A program made the translations under genes and the position numbers. Below, piece by piece: positions 50,363 to 63,140 of a stretch of 64,000 nucleotides of DNA. A model generated the notes under the pieces. It was not told the origin of the DNA, ran no database searches, and saw only the letters and a program-made list of their open reading frames with translations. Origin of the DNA: Cheilinus undulatus (taxonomy: Eukaryota; Chordata; Actinopteri; Labriformes; Labridae); the NCBI RefSeq assembly GCF_018320785.1, contig NC_054881.1, positions 26,225,775 to 26,289,774 of the forward strand, written 5' to 3'. Positions within the stretch are counted from its first letter, which is position 1. Each line of letters starts with the position of its first letter.

Positions 50363-53300
50363 ATAAAGAATATTGTAGTAGCCTACTGTTCTCCAACAGG
50401 TGAAACCTCCTCTACATCATCCCCTCTCTCTCTATCATGCACTGCTGTCCGTCTACATCACAAACAGGAATCCAGGTGGAAAGACATGTTTAGGCCTTTT
50501 CAACAACTAACAGCATCCATGATCAATGGGTCACTGACTGCATCAACAATACACACCAAAGGACATACTGGAGCTACCATGATAATAACTCAGAATATCC
50601 ATGAGAGAGTAGATTGAGTTGTTTAAAGCCTTTCTCCCTCCTCCACTCTATAAGTGACAGCTGTCATTCAGCACCATGGACAGCACCACATTAACACACG
50701 ACCTCAACATTATCTTCTTTTACAACACTGTACCTTACATTCATTACACACCAAAATATTAAAATCATCATCAAATTCATTCATTTTAGTCCTCTTGGGG
50801 TCTGATGGATGCACTGGTTTAACTTGAAACTTATCAAAGTTGATCATGTTTTCACATTTCCTCCGTCCCTCTTGCAGTGCTAAACCAGAGCGCAGACATT
50901 AAAAACTTAACCTGCGTGATGAGCACAAAACTCCTTCTTCAAGTGTCATTCCTGACATGGCCCTGTCCTGACCACCAATAAATGCAAATAACCATACTGA
51001 AAGATTTTGTTAGTGGAAAAAAAAATTCACTCAGTTCTGCAAGAGTTTGATTTACCAGCTAGCACCACTAATTGTGACTGTGTAAACCAGGATAACTGGT
51101 GAGCTCACAGGGATGGTGCAGACCTATTGCATCATATGTGTTGTTTGTTGCTCTGATTGGCCCAGAATGAATCTGACAGATGAAATGTTCATCCAGTCAC
51201 TCTCCATGGGTTTTTTTTTGTTTGTTTGTTTGTTTTTTTGTTTGTTTGTTTCTTGTTTTTGTTTTTGTTTTTGTTTTTTTGGTTTTTCCTGCCCAAAACG
51301 TCATGTCAGAGGTGTTACCCCAATGGGTATGAAATAAAATAAATCCCATGCCATGGTTATGTGAAACAGTCATTCAGGTGTGTTTCAGGTTCCTCCTCAG
51401 AGGAGGAGAAAATGATGCAAAAAGCACAATGCACAAGTGGCTCACAAGAAAAAGAGTTGAAATTTATGTTAATGATTTTAGTATAAGTATATGTATAGCA
51501 TGACAGACAGGGTTAAGATGAATGTGGAGAAGAGCTCATGGTGAACTTCTATTGATATTTCATGTCAATGTTGTCACACTGACACTATGGAGTGAAAAAT
51601 TTGCTCAGGGGCTGAAAGGAAATATTTTGGGTAAATTTGAGGTGAAAAGTTAAGCTGTTTGCACCCATGCATTAGCTCACCCTGAAACTTTATGGAAACA
51701 TTCTGCAGTTTTATGTGTGTTTGTGCTAGTATTTTTCTTTTTTTTTTTTACCTCATGGACCTTGTCGAAGTATCTTGATGTTTTGCTTGAAAATGTTCCA
51801 GCTAACTTTACATACTCTGTCTGTTGTTTAAGAACTTTGCAGGTTGGATTTAAGACAAATAGACATCTGCTTGTCTAAAAATGATTCCGTTTGAAGCAGT
51901 TGACTTGAACCAAAATAATAAATACAACCAGATTAATAGAGTTTTGTGGAGTTTTTTGGCCTTGACTTTAGAAAGGACATGTTTTTGCATCTTTTTATTA
52001 ATCTCTTACTGTTTTGATATTGCATAAAAGAGCTTAATAAGTCTTTTTTGTTTGTTTTAATAAGGTTTTCGAGTCTCCATTGAAACATCCATTAGTTGTT
52101 ACAGAAACTGGCGTTGTGTGACATGACAAATCCTGGAAAAAACAAGACGTATCTATGTTCAAAACAAGCACTGGTAAAGTTAACATATTATGTATGCTCT
52201 CTTGGATGTGTGTCCCTCCTAATTGCCATGATTTCTCAGCCTGACATTTTCAGGAGAATTTCATCAGCATTTTTCAGAATTTGGGATTAACGTTGTGATT
52301 AAATTGTGAGTCAGAGAATGGCTGAGGGAGAATGAGGGTGCATTTATTTACAGACAGTAATGGGTTTAGTAACAGTAAGCAGTGTGGGGTGCCTGTAGCC
52401 AATCCTGCTAAGTAGCACTTAGTATTCAGAGACAGTATGTAATCCCCCAAGTCAGTGTGTCTGCTCCCAGAATTATGTGTATAAGTGAGTGCATGTCAGC
52501 GGTAGCACTACACTGGAGACACATGGTATCAGGAAGGAAGGTGCATGCACGGTCAAACTGTCAGCCAGACAGTACCGCTAATAACATCACATTTTTCTTT
52601 GTCTTTTAATATGATAAAGTTAAGATTACTGAGTGAAGCATGTGTGCTGAATTTATATGATTTTTTGCCACTTGCATCATTGACCGCTTTGGGGTTCAGA
52701 CTTGAAAGTGAGCACATTTTGGTCCTTTTTTCCTTTTCAAAGGGCTGTCTGACGTCTAGGACTTGACCAAAGGGTTAGAGTTAATGGTAAAGTTCGGGGT
52801 AAGGGAAGTTTTGTAACGCTAAAGAACAGATGTGCAGGGTTGTGTGTCTGCGTATGTGTGTTATAAACCAAGTGTTTTATGATGCTAGAGACTGACAGCT
52901 CGTCCCATGGTAACTGCACTGAAAGCAAAGATGAAGGTCAAAGTCGGAAAAGTTCCTCTTTGTCTTCCTGGATTCTTTTAGTGCTCTGTAGCTGTCTTCT
53001 TCACTCCTCCTTACTTCCCTTATCGTTTTCATCTTTAATTTCCTTTTAATGCCTTTATTACAAACCCCCCTTGCTCAAGTTGTACATAAATGATAACAGC
53101 CAAAACCCATTCGTAAAAATGTGTCATATACTGCCAATGAGCCGTAAAAACTTTGCTAAATAAACATTGCTTTGCAAATAGACAAAACTGCAGCCCTGTG
53201 GAGTCAGTTTCCTAGAGCTTAGATCTCAAACTGCTGAAAGTGGCACTTAGCAGAAAGATATATTTACTTGTTTATTAGGAAACATCAGTGTCCTGAAACA

Positions 53301-53944
53301 TTAAGGGTAAGAAAGCAGGGATGATAGATGCAAGCAGAAGCAGAGGGAGGGAGAGAGCTTCCCTAATGGAGATGACTCATGGTTGTTAGAGTCTTACATC
53401 AGCTCTGTGTCTGAGCTTTAGCCTGCCATGAAAATCCTTGAAGTTAGTGCTTGCTATTTCTGAGTCAAAGTGAACAACTCCTCATTTCCTCTTTACCCAG
53501 CACATCATAAATCATTGGCTCCATACTGCAACTTGAACACTCATGTTACTCACATACAGCTCAGTTTTTTTGTGAAAACCAGAGCCCTGCTCTTTTTCTT
53601 AATCCCACTCCCGTTGGATTTCTGACCATTATCGCCCGCTCCTGCTGTATCAGCCATCCCCTCCCATCTGCATCTGCAACAGGTGTGTGAAATCCTTCCC
53701 GCATCCTGCACAGATTCCAACAATCCATGTGAAATACTCAGATTAATAGATAGTGCATTTGATTAAAGGCAATATTGATATGTTCACTTCAGCACCACCC
53801 TGATTATGTGTCCTCTCTGAATGAGGGAAACCCTAAGAAAACAACCACATCCTTGTCATGCGAAACAGTGCATAGATAAACTCATTATATTACATGGAGA
53901 AACTGCACCCATCTGTTACACTGCACAGCCTAGCTTGCTCTACT
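50363..53944. other. Intergenic, nothing recognised
   Basis: T/G-rich runs at about 51210-51280 and a few short ORFs only. No gene or named repeat identified. Confidence 0.35.
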
Positions 53945-54640
53945 CAAAGTTGTCAAACTCAAAGCCCAGGGGCCAAAGAGTTATACCTGGCCCACAAGAT
54001 CATATTGTCTTTTCACTCTAAATGGCCTACCAGTATGAGGTCTGCAAATTTCTTCCAGCATAGAAATGTGAACTTAACCATGATTGTTTAAAATATCTGT
54101 GTTAAGGCATAAAAACTAGAGAAGTAAGGAATAAAATTAATTAGACAAAAAGTCAGGAATGTGGGGAAAGAAATTAATTCATATTCTCATTTCATACTTT
54201 CAAACTCACATCTCACAATTATGTCTTAAACGTATGAATTTGACCAGATTTTGACTTTTTAGATTCAGAATTTTAAATTTGAAGTCATATTTTGACCTTT
54301 AAGATTCCTGATTCTTAATATTAAGTAACATTTTGACCTTTTAAATGTATTAGTTTGAACATTATGTAATGTTTTGAACATTTCGATTCCTAACTCTGAC
54401 TTTTAATCCCATATTTTGATCTTTTGAAGTCATGATTTCGACCTTTAATATCATTATTTGGACTTTCTTTCTCATATATTTTTAGTTTTTAAAAACACTA
54501 GTTTGACTCAATATTGTGTTTGGACTAATAACTAATAAGTTTGATGCTTTATCTCAGATTTTGAGCCCTTAAACTTATTATTTTGACCATTTTTAAATCT
54601 TAAAATCATTTATCATCAGTGCTCAGTGCTGATAGTTTCT
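53945..54640. repeat. Repeat block with degenerate TTTTGACCTTT tandem units
   Basis: 53950-54010 ('caaactcaaagcccaggggc', 'acctggcccacaagatca') matches a common fish interspersed repeat. From about 54230 to 54600 'ttttgaccttttaa' and 'ttgactttttaga' strings recur roughly every 30-40 bases, with intervening text that varies. Confidence 0.65.
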
Positions 54641-57084
54641 GGTTCAATGTTGACCCTGTTAGGCTTTCAGGCTCTCAGGTGAGAAGGTCTGAAGGGGCAA
54701 TGTTCTCTGAAATCACTGGAGGATGTCACTATTATTGCCAAGTACCTCAGACAGCCTATCTTCAAAAATACTGAAATATCCCTTTAAGAGCCTTTTTGTT
54801 GGTATAGCCTATGTCACAATGTAAGAGGTCATGGTTAACATTTAATCATCTGACAGATCTGATTTAAATGACAATGCTCTGAAACTAACAGAAGCAGTTC
54901 TGTCTGCTGAAAGATACAACCAACTCATTTTTATAAACTTTATGCATTCATGTTTCCATAAATATGTTTTCAAATGTTAAATAGTGTGTCTGTAATATTG
55001 TGGTATGTGTATTTTATTGTATCTTCTACCAACAGAGTTAAAAATTGTACAAATGTCTCCTACTTTAAGGGATACTCAAATATGTTCAGTAATATTGTGA
55101 TGCATCCTGCATATTCTGTTCACATCAGAGTTTCGAAGGTAACCTAAGCAGCACTGTCTGCACCCACGCCCACACACCTGACATATTTGCATATTGATGT
55201 GATTTCAAATAATACATAGTATGGTTCAGTTATTTTCTTGTCTTTGAACCACTGCCTTCTCATTTCACACTACATACTGCCCTACAAAGTAGTCAGCTTG
55301 CACAGAGGTGGAGTAGTATCACGGATGAGTAAGCCGTCTCTTTGGTTTAGGTCACAAAGCTCAAAGTCACGCTACCCTGATGGTGTAAAAGGCAACTACT
55401 GAGCTTAACTCTGCATATTTCATGAGACTGAAACAGGCAGCACGAAAACTGCTGCATATGACTAAAAATGTGTGTGGGGAGCAAGTTCACATTCAGGATA
55501 CACTTGTGCAATCCTCAGTCTGATAAATGAGAATATAAGCTCCACCTGGGCAAAAACTGTTTGAATTAAAAACCCAAAATGATGAGAAAATGTGCAAGAG
55601 AAGAGAGTGCAAATGAATTCTGAAGTTAGATTCATTTTAGTGACATTTTTATTCTGCAGCATGCTTACAAGCTTTTCAATTTACTTCATCCATTTATTTA
55701 TTTATTTACTCTCCTCTGTTTGTTTATTGATGGATCATTTTTGGCTAACATCAGTGCCAAAGTGGATTGTGGACTGAATGAACTCAACAACAATGATGAA
55801 TGCAGTCAAGACATACTTAGAAAGTAAAATCAGAAGGAAGTCAAAACCGCAGACAGTCTTCAGAGGGTTCATCCTTTTCAGATCTACTCATTTACCCAAA
55901 AACACTGTTATAGCAGAATCTGAAGTTGTTTATGCCTCCACAAACAAGAGGAAATAACTCATTATCTAACATTTTACCAAGTATCCCTACAAAGAAAGAG
56001 GCGAACAATCCTAACAGGCATATCACACATTTTACAGACATTCCCAATGAGGACAAGAGAAGCAAACTCAGTGAAAACACCAAAGACTGACAGACAATCT
56101 TCCCCCACTCCTCCCCATTCTGACTCACTGATGTCTCAGAAGTGCCAGAATGCTACATCTTCAGCCATGGGAGACCCACCAGCTTCATCAGCATATCTCA
56201 TATCCTCTATAGAGGGAGAGGAGGATGGGGGGTGTACTTGTCTGGGTGTTTTGCATTTTGGGTGTGGCAAATGTTCCCCTGTGCATGACGTGCATAAAGT
56301 TTGTTCTCTGCAGAGTCCCAAAACTCCTTCTTGTCTTATGCAGCTTTGTTATTTTTGTCCTTCCCACATGTTGTTTTCAGAGAATTAACTCATTGAAATT
56401 TTGAGATAGGTTTGATGTAGAAATGTTTTTGGAGTGCTGAGGGAATCTTACTCTGCATGCAAGATTTGGAAAAGTATAAAACAGAAGCATAAAACTTCAT
56501 ATGCCGACAATATCTAGCCTAAAGGGAATAAAGTCAGGATGATGCTTACAGTAAAGCCAGGGTGGGTTGTGTTTTTTCCTCCACTTTATGTGCTACTACA
56601 CTTACAGTGCAGTGCATAAGTTCATGCCCTCTTTAAGTATATTGTAGTAGTCATCTGTATACCGTAGTGGGTCTAACATTTTAATTACAGTATAACCCCA
56701 GGGTACAGTGAGCCGGGTTCAGCCTGGGAGATCTCATCAATATTTCAGCTGCACATTCTCTGTTGAAGCAGGTCTGACGCAGACAGGCACCAGCGCTGAA
56801 AAAACCTTGAATTACAAAACACTGCATCAACAGCAGTTCACACAGAGGAAAAACGGCTTTCTTTTTAAGCTGCGGCTGAATTTGAAAACCATGTTTTCCT
56901 TGGAGCAAGATGTCAGACAAATATAACTTTACCTTAATCCAAAGTAAGTTATTTTCCAAACAACTGACAACTGATACACGTGAAATATTTACTTACAATG
57001 TGTTAAGGTTTACGTCAGACTGCAAAGTGGCAACTGAGAAGAGGCTGACGCAACCCGAGTTTACAATGTGACTCTAACCAAACT
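54641..57084. other. Intergenic, nothing recognised
   Basis: AT-rich DNA, short ORFs without family features, no repeat identified. Confidence 0.35.
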
Positions 57085-57359
57085 TGGTAACACTTTATTT
57101 CAGTGGTCTTTGATTACACAGTACTTTCATAGCAGTAAGAGTAACCATCTAATCATTTCTCATGAATAATGTGGTGATTATCATACAATAAGGTGGTACT
57201 TTATAAATGATAACTTTGAAATATGGTATTAAGATGCATTTATCTTGTATTATTATATTACTGAGTAATTCCATGTGATATTCTCTGTATTTAGATGGTT
57301 ATTTTAACCAAACCCCCCAATCCTTACTAACCCTAACCTCCTCACCCTTACCCCCTAAC

Positions 57360-58504
57360 CAGTGTTGGGGTAGTTATTCAAAAAAAGTAATCCATTATAC
57401 AGTGCTTAACGAGTTTATTAGACCACCACCTAATGTAAGGTTTATGCCACAGCTGCCCTAAATTAACAGCATTGGTAATTACCAAAATCATTTTTTATGT
57501 TTCTGCAATGTAAATACATCAATATGTAGAAGATCTTTAACCCAAATGATATTCTTAATGCTAAAATATAATTATTATTGTTATCCATGAATTTTCAAAT
57601 TGACTGATTTACAACAAAACTGAAAAAATAGTAAAGCACATTGATATTTCTTGATTAATATGTCAAATTATAGTTATTTACCTGCATTCCTGAACAGAAA
57701 AAATAGTTTCAGTGGTTGAATGTTATGCTTGATTCATTTCTGACTTCTCAGAGAAGCCCAGTGAGCCGGCTCAAACTTGGGTGAATTCAGTTTGAAATTC
57801 CTCATTCCTGTTCAAAATGGAAAAACATGGAGAGCTCACTGAAAATGAAAGAGTCCGCATTAAAGCGCTTCATGATGCTGGATGGTCTCTGAGACAAATA
57901 TGACAGGTGGTCTAATAAATTTGTTAAGCACTGTATATTACTAGTTTCTTTCTAAAAGAAAAATGTAATAAGTCACATTACTTAGTTACTCACAGCTAGT
58001 TACACTGCTTTAGTTACACTTGACCGTCACATTCTTTTCCTTTTTGGCAGCAAATCCATGGTAGTGTTTATATCTCCACACATATAAAGTGAGCTCACGA
58101 TTCTGAGTTGACATCATCAGAAATGTGAGCTAAAGTTGTAATTCCAACTTGTAAGTGGGAACAACCACTATTACCCCCAGTTACCAGCTTGTACCAAATG
58201 AACACATTTAACTTGGGTGTGATGTAATTCCCAGTTCTGATATCTGAGCTCGGAGGTAAATGAAACTCAGCGTAAGTGTTGCATGAGCAAGCATTATAAG
58301 AGGCGCTGGATTTGTTTTCCCTGTGCTCCCGTTTTACACATAGTTGGAGGAGTAAAAGTGACAGAAGTTACAAGATTATTATTTACAGTAACTGTAATGT
58401 GATTACTTAGTTAGCAGCAGTAATATGTTACACTACTGCATTACTGACAAATGCACTGTGACTATAATAAGGTGTTACGCTGTACCACATTACACCCAAC
58501 ACTG
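57360..58504. mobile_element. Middle element of the nest: hAT-like
   Basis: Perfect 10-base inverted ends CAGTGTTGGG and CCCAACACTG. The flanking octamers cccctaac and tccctagc match at 6 of 8 positions, compatible with a decayed hAT duplication. Inner arms carry 'agtaat', 'tagttac' strings. It is itself split by the element at 57400-57933. Confidence 0.72.
57400..57933 (+). mobile_element. Innermost element: Tc1-type deletion derivative
   Basis: Inverted ends CAGTGCTTAACGAGTTTATT and AATAAATTTGTTAAGCACTG (two mismatches) sit between TA dinucleotides (57398-57399 and 57934-57935). At 57818-57902 a reading frame starts MEKHGELTENERVRIKAL and runs through 'HDAGWSLRQI', the first helix-turn-helix of a Tc1 transposase. 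The next codon is TGA and the right end follows at once, so nearly the whole transposase was removed in a single deletion. Confidence 0.85.
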
Positions 58505-59186
58505 TCCCTAGCCCTAAACCTAAAAATGACTGAAAATTATTCAGGAAGAACCCTCTTTAATTAAGTGGGCCAATATAAAAAAAGTACCTGGAAATGATCA
58601 AAAAACGTATTTATCATCTTGTAAGATATTACTCAGTAAAAAAAACACCTTATTACATACAATATTACAAGTATAATGATTGGGGTAAAATGTCACCTAA
58701 TTACCAGAAAATTGCCGCAATAATTCATTAATATTATGGAGTTATAACTTGGTAAAATGCCAACTTATTACTAGGTAATTACCACCTTATTCTTGAGAAA
58801 TTACTGATAATTAAACTTACCACTATAAAATTACTAGGTAATTAGGGCCCATGTAAACAAAGTGCAACCCAAAACTTAACTCTATGTGACACTTGAATTT
58901 ATTTCCAAATATATAGTTATGTTTTTTGTGCACCACCATTCAAAAAATCCACATAACTCTTTATAAGGAACATTTCTTTCCTTACCTTAAAAAAGAGTAG
59001 GTTAAGACCTAGTATGTGGCTGACCACAACTATCTGGGATGCCTGTTGAAATGCCTGACTTAATTGTGTGTTCAGGCAGAATGATGTTTTTTGGGGGAGT
59101 GTGTGTAATTGTGCTGTCTCTTATGTCTGTAGGTTGAGAATTTAGGGATCCCAAAAGTGTAAAACATAAAACCCTGGTGGCAGGAA

Positions 59187-59395
59187 ACAGCAAACCTGAC
59201 ATGCCAGATTGACTCACATCCATTGCATGAATATATCTAACATTCATCCAAAAGTACATATCAGCGGGGTCCCGTAGAAAACGTTTGGGAAGGGCAGAAC
59301 TTTTTAGGAAATCTCCAGAAGGTGATTGGAGGAATGTTCTGCCCGTCACATTCATGACAGACCAATCAGTGCAGAGCTCAGAGAAGGAGCGCTGA
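59187..59395 (+). repeat. Module shared with TTAA MITE copy 1
   Basis: Ordered matches to 8438-8600: 'aacctgacatgccaga', 'gaaaacgtttgggaa', 'ggcaga', 'gattgg', 'gcccgtcacat' and 'ccaatcag'. The TTAA ends of the MITE are absent here. Confidence 0.55.
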
Positions 59396-59539
59396 GCAAT
59401 GTCATCCCTCCTCCCCTCCAGCTTTTCTTTTATTTCACCTGATGATCTGTTAAAAGTCGTTCACACTGACACAAACATATGGTGTGGAGAAAATCTCCTC
59501 GCTTCATTCTGTGTTATTTTTTTGTGCAGGGAGGGAACA

Positions 59540-60690
59540 CATCAATACAGAAGTCCCATAGAAACATGTTCTCTGCCAAGACAAGCTTTTGGTGTGGTTC
59601 TCTGCTCTGGTTTTAAAAAGAAATGTGGTCCAGTTTCGAGTAAACTACAGTGACATCCGAGCTAACAGCTACCGCAGCAGCAGGCCCTGGATTTACCAGA
59701 CAAGCCCACCATAATGATTGCAGACCCATGCTGAAACAGACCGTGAGTAGAGCGAAAACATCTTTTCTGTCACTGAAAGCTTTCTGTGTTGCTCTCTGGG
59801 CTCGTTTTAGTACAGACAAAACCGCTGCCATGGCTAAGTCAAAGCTAAGCCCTCTTCTAGCAGGCTTTGTATTAGGGCTGTCACGATAATAGATTTTCAC
59901 TTCACAATTATCATGGGCAAAAATTTTCACGATAATGATATTATCACGATTTCAATTAAATATTTAATTAAATAATAATGGGACAATTAATCAAATTTAT
60001 CTTTAACTTTTTTAAGTTGTGTTCTCTCTTTTGGCAGATGAATTACACTCAAAATGCCTGTCTAAGGAGGTACTGCAGCTGCTGTGTCATTGCGGAGGGT
60101 CAGTGTTTGTGTGTGAGGAGGAAGGGGGAGGGGTTGTTGGGGTGCTACAGGAGGGAGACGAAGCAGAGCGGAAGAAAACATGGGCGGATGTAGAAAACAA
60201 ACTGTGTTCAAGTGGCACTGGATCATTTACACGATATAGAAATTTTATTTTTTAATACCACAATTATCGTCAATATCAGTATATTGCGACAGCCCTACTT
60301 TGAATACAACCACTCCTAACTACTAACCTTACTAACCATGCCGAACACCTTGTCTGTTGCAGAAAGTTTTGAGTGTTGCTGTCTGCACTTGTTTTAATAA
60401 AGAAATGTCCAGCTCTGACAAAAGTGCAACTGTGGCTAATTCAGAGCTAATCACTCCATTAGCAGGCATTGTATACAAGGACTCATACAACAAGAAACCA
60501 TTTCCCTCTTAACACACTCATGCTGTAGCAGGTCGGCAGAATAGCGAAAACATCTTTTCCAACATGAAAAGCCTATAGGGCTGTTTTTATTTTTTATCAT
60601 AGAGAAATGTGGTCCAGTTGTAGTAGAACGGATGCAATGCTAAAGCTATATCTGATGTATTTCGAGTAGGAGGTAGCCATTACCAAGGGC
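59540..60690. repeat. Degenerate tandem repeat of about 150-180 bp units
   Basis: Shared blocks recur in order: 'aaatgtggtccagttt' (59621, again 60607), 'agcgaaaacatcttttc' (59751 and 60543), 'gttgct' with 'tgttttaata/cgttttagta', and 'agcaggctttgtat' against 'agcaggcattgtat' (59859 and 60462). At least four diverged units are visible. One unit boundary is interrupted by the hAT-like element at 59873-60297. Confidence 0.6.
59873..60297. mobile_element. hAT-like MITE
   Basis: Starts TAGGGCTGTCACGATA and ends TATTGCGACAGCCCTA. Flanks CTTTGTAT (59865-59872) and CTTTGAAT (60298-60305) agree at 7 of 8 bases, a near-intact 8-bp duplication. About 425 bp; short ORFs inside are not transposase. Confidence 0.82.
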
Positions 60691-61922
60691 TTTCAGTGCA
60701 ACTAAACCCAACTCTGCATGGTATGACTCTGAAAGTGAAAGTAGCATCACTCACTCAGTCACTCAGTCAGTCAGATACAGACAGACCTAATATGTAGGGC
60801 TGACCTCAGCGATCAGCCAAAAACGACTACTTCAATGTCATTGCATGTCCAATACAATTTATTTTCCTTTGCAACAACAATGTATGCACTTATACACAAA
60901 CATACAATAAGTTCAGCCGCCAAAAAAGTAGCTATACCTTTATCAACTTCTATAAACTTCACTGGAAAACAAATCTCTGTAAATGACAAAAAGGTTTTAA
61001 ACCATAACAAATAGTAAAAATAAAATAAAATTTAAAAAAAAAAACGTAGCAACGCATCAGAATCATAGAGTGTGAAATTTTGCCTTTGTACATGCAAAAT
61101 AAGCAGAACTATTTCTCAGCCACACAAGGATTGTCCTCAGCCAGCTTGAGGGCAGGGTGGGGAAAAGATGTGAGGGATCATTTCTGAAGTTTGAGGTTTG
61201 TTAATGGAGTACAGGAATTAAATAAATGTCACTCAGATTGGGCAGTGGTTAACCATTGGGCCATCTTCACCATGTGCTGCTTTCTTGCTTCATGGTGAGA
61301 GTGCAGCACGCTGCTGAGTCAGCACAAACTGCTATCTTAATTTTTTATATTCAGTGGTTGAATCATTTTTGATGTAATACAGTTTGCTACCTAGCAGCTG
61401 GATGACAGAATCATTTACAGTCCAGTTCACTTTAGTATTTGGTTCTGACTTTTTCATGGACAGATGTTTACACAAGAAGGAGTTCGAATGTTTCAGGTCA
61501 CGACATGACTAATGACAATTAGTCCAATGGAAGAGTCAGGTACTAGATCGTGAGATGTTTGATGTGCAGTCTATCTCTATTTTCCCTTCAAGTATTCAAG
61601 TATAGAAAAATAAATCAACAGAAAATTCAAGCTGAAAATATCATCACTTCTATATATAAGACAATGTAACTCGAAGTCTTCACATCTTGATTAATTAATA
61701 TATCTCAAGGCAAGGTGTAACTTAAGGACTTTAAAAGTACATGCACACAAGGGATGTGATACCAGATCCTCTGTTATAAATGATGACTTTAAATGTATTT
61801 TATACCATTTTATTGCACAGTTATCCTCTATTTTATGGATTTGATAGTTCTGTACAGATAAATGATGCTGTCATTTGTTTTATATGAAGATATGTTTGCA
61901 CTTTCGGAGGGACTTGAACATA
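60691..61922. other. Intergenic, nothing recognised
   Basis: No gene. 60830-61060 is A/T-rich with AATAAA-like strings on both strands and could be part of an untranslated region, but nothing coding supports that. Confidence 0.35.
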
Positions 61923-62735
61923 CAGTGCTGTGAAAGGGTATTTGCCCCCTCACTGATTTCTTTTTTTCTTTTTTTTTTTTTTTTTTTGCATATTTGTCAC
62001 ACTTAAATGTTTCAGATCATCCCATAAATGAATAAAAATACAAAAAGATAAATAAATAAGGTCAGACAATGAAAACCAGAACCCAGGCCCAAACAGTTCA
62101 GATGGGAGATTTGCGAGATGGATTCGCCAGTGAGAACACAGAAACGAGCGTATCCATCTGCTTTGCAAGATTAACCTGGCCCCATTTTTTGGTAAAATGA
62201 GTTCAATTTCTCTAGCCAGGCTTGATTACTGCTAGACCTGCTGACTCAAGAAATCACTTAAGTGGAACCTGTTTGATAAAATAAAACAGGGGAAATGATC
62301 TCAACAATCAACACATCATGGTGTAAAGAAATTCAGGAACAGATGACAAAGCAAGTCATTTGCATTTATCAGTCTGGAAAGGATTACAAAACCATTTCTA
62401 AGGCTTTGAGACAGAAGCAAACCACAGTGAGAGCCATTATCCACGAATGGAAAACTTTGAACAGTGGCCTTCCCAGGAGTGGCTGACCTACCAAAATTAC
62501 TCCAAGAGTGCATCACTAACCCACCCAGGTTGTCACAAAATAACCCAGAATGACATCTAAAGACTGCAGGCCTCACTTGACTCAGTTAAAGTCAGTGTTC
62601 ATGATTCAACAACAAGAGAAAGACTGGGCAAAAATCACATCCATGGGAGAGTTCCAAGGCCAAAACCACTACTGACCAAAGAGTCCACAAAGGCCTGTCC
62701 CAAATTTTCTAAAAGAATATCTTGATGATCCCCAG
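61923..62735 (+). mobile_element. Tc1-like family A relic, 5' part
   Basis: Starts TA-CAGTGCTGTGAAAGGGTATTT at 61921. From 62295 a 63-codon frame encodes the transposase N-terminus ('KEIQEQMTKQVICIYQSG', then 'TISKAL' and 'TVRAIIHEW', ending 'GLPRSG' at a stop). Further segments follow in other frames until 'cttgatgatccccag' at about 62735, where a T-rich insertion begins and the catalytic part is lost. Confidence 0.82.
62040..62190 (-). mobile_element. Repeat inserted in the Tc1-like copy
   Basis: The stretch holding 'gatgggagatttgcgagatg' and 'atccatctgctttgcaagat' interrupts the usual left-end text of family A. Its two halves are imperfect inverted repeats (gatggattcgccagtgagaa against gagcgtatccatctgctttg). 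A related block lies at 42030-42110. Confidence 0.5.
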
Positions 62736-63140
62736 TTTTTTTTTTTTTTTTTTGTTTTTTTTTTAATTTATTTATTTTTCTTTGTTTGTGTAGTGCCAAT
62801 TCACAACCAGAATGATATAATGAGACTTTACAAAATAATGAAGACTATACCCTATTATAATGAAGGCCAGTGTTAATCACCATGAGCACAGAACTAGCAG
62901 TATTTAGCCCCGTTACAGTGGTGACATGAACCTTAAACCTTAAACCATAAACCTAACTGTGGCAGGACTGATGAGCAGACCAGGCTCATGTTGACAGCTC
63001 TCTGCCAAAAAGCTGCACTGGGATTGGAAAGGTCCAGAAGGATGGGTGCAAATGGAGAAAAGCAAGGGACAAGAGAAACAACAAAACACTAAAAAACAGA
63101 CAAATTCATGGCAGTTGTTACCATTAACTTATTTTACATT
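62736..63140. repeat. Probable interspersed repeat after a T-rich run
   Basis: A T-rich run (62739-62772) leads into 'gtgccaattcacaaccag', 'gagactttacaaaata' and later 'ggaaaggtccagaaggatgg'. This order of text recalls a common teleost repeat ('gcgccaattcataac...gacactttaca'). Identification is from memory. Confidence 0.45.

Larger units (their letters stand above)
57085..58870. mobile_element. Outer element of a three-level transposon nest
   Basis: The left edge 'ggtaacactttatttcagtg' and the right edge 'gtaaacaaagtgcaaccc' are imperfect inverted repeats. Inner arms share 'aataaggtggta' type strings (left about 57190, right about 58785 in reverse). It is interrupted by the element at 57360-58504. 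The arms recall a common fish DNA transposon starting TAACACTTTA. Confidence 0.6.

Noticed and set aside
57310-57360. Telomere-like ccctaac strings near 57.33 and 58.51 kb
   Set aside because: Only a few imperfect units, explained as interior text of the outer nested transposon.
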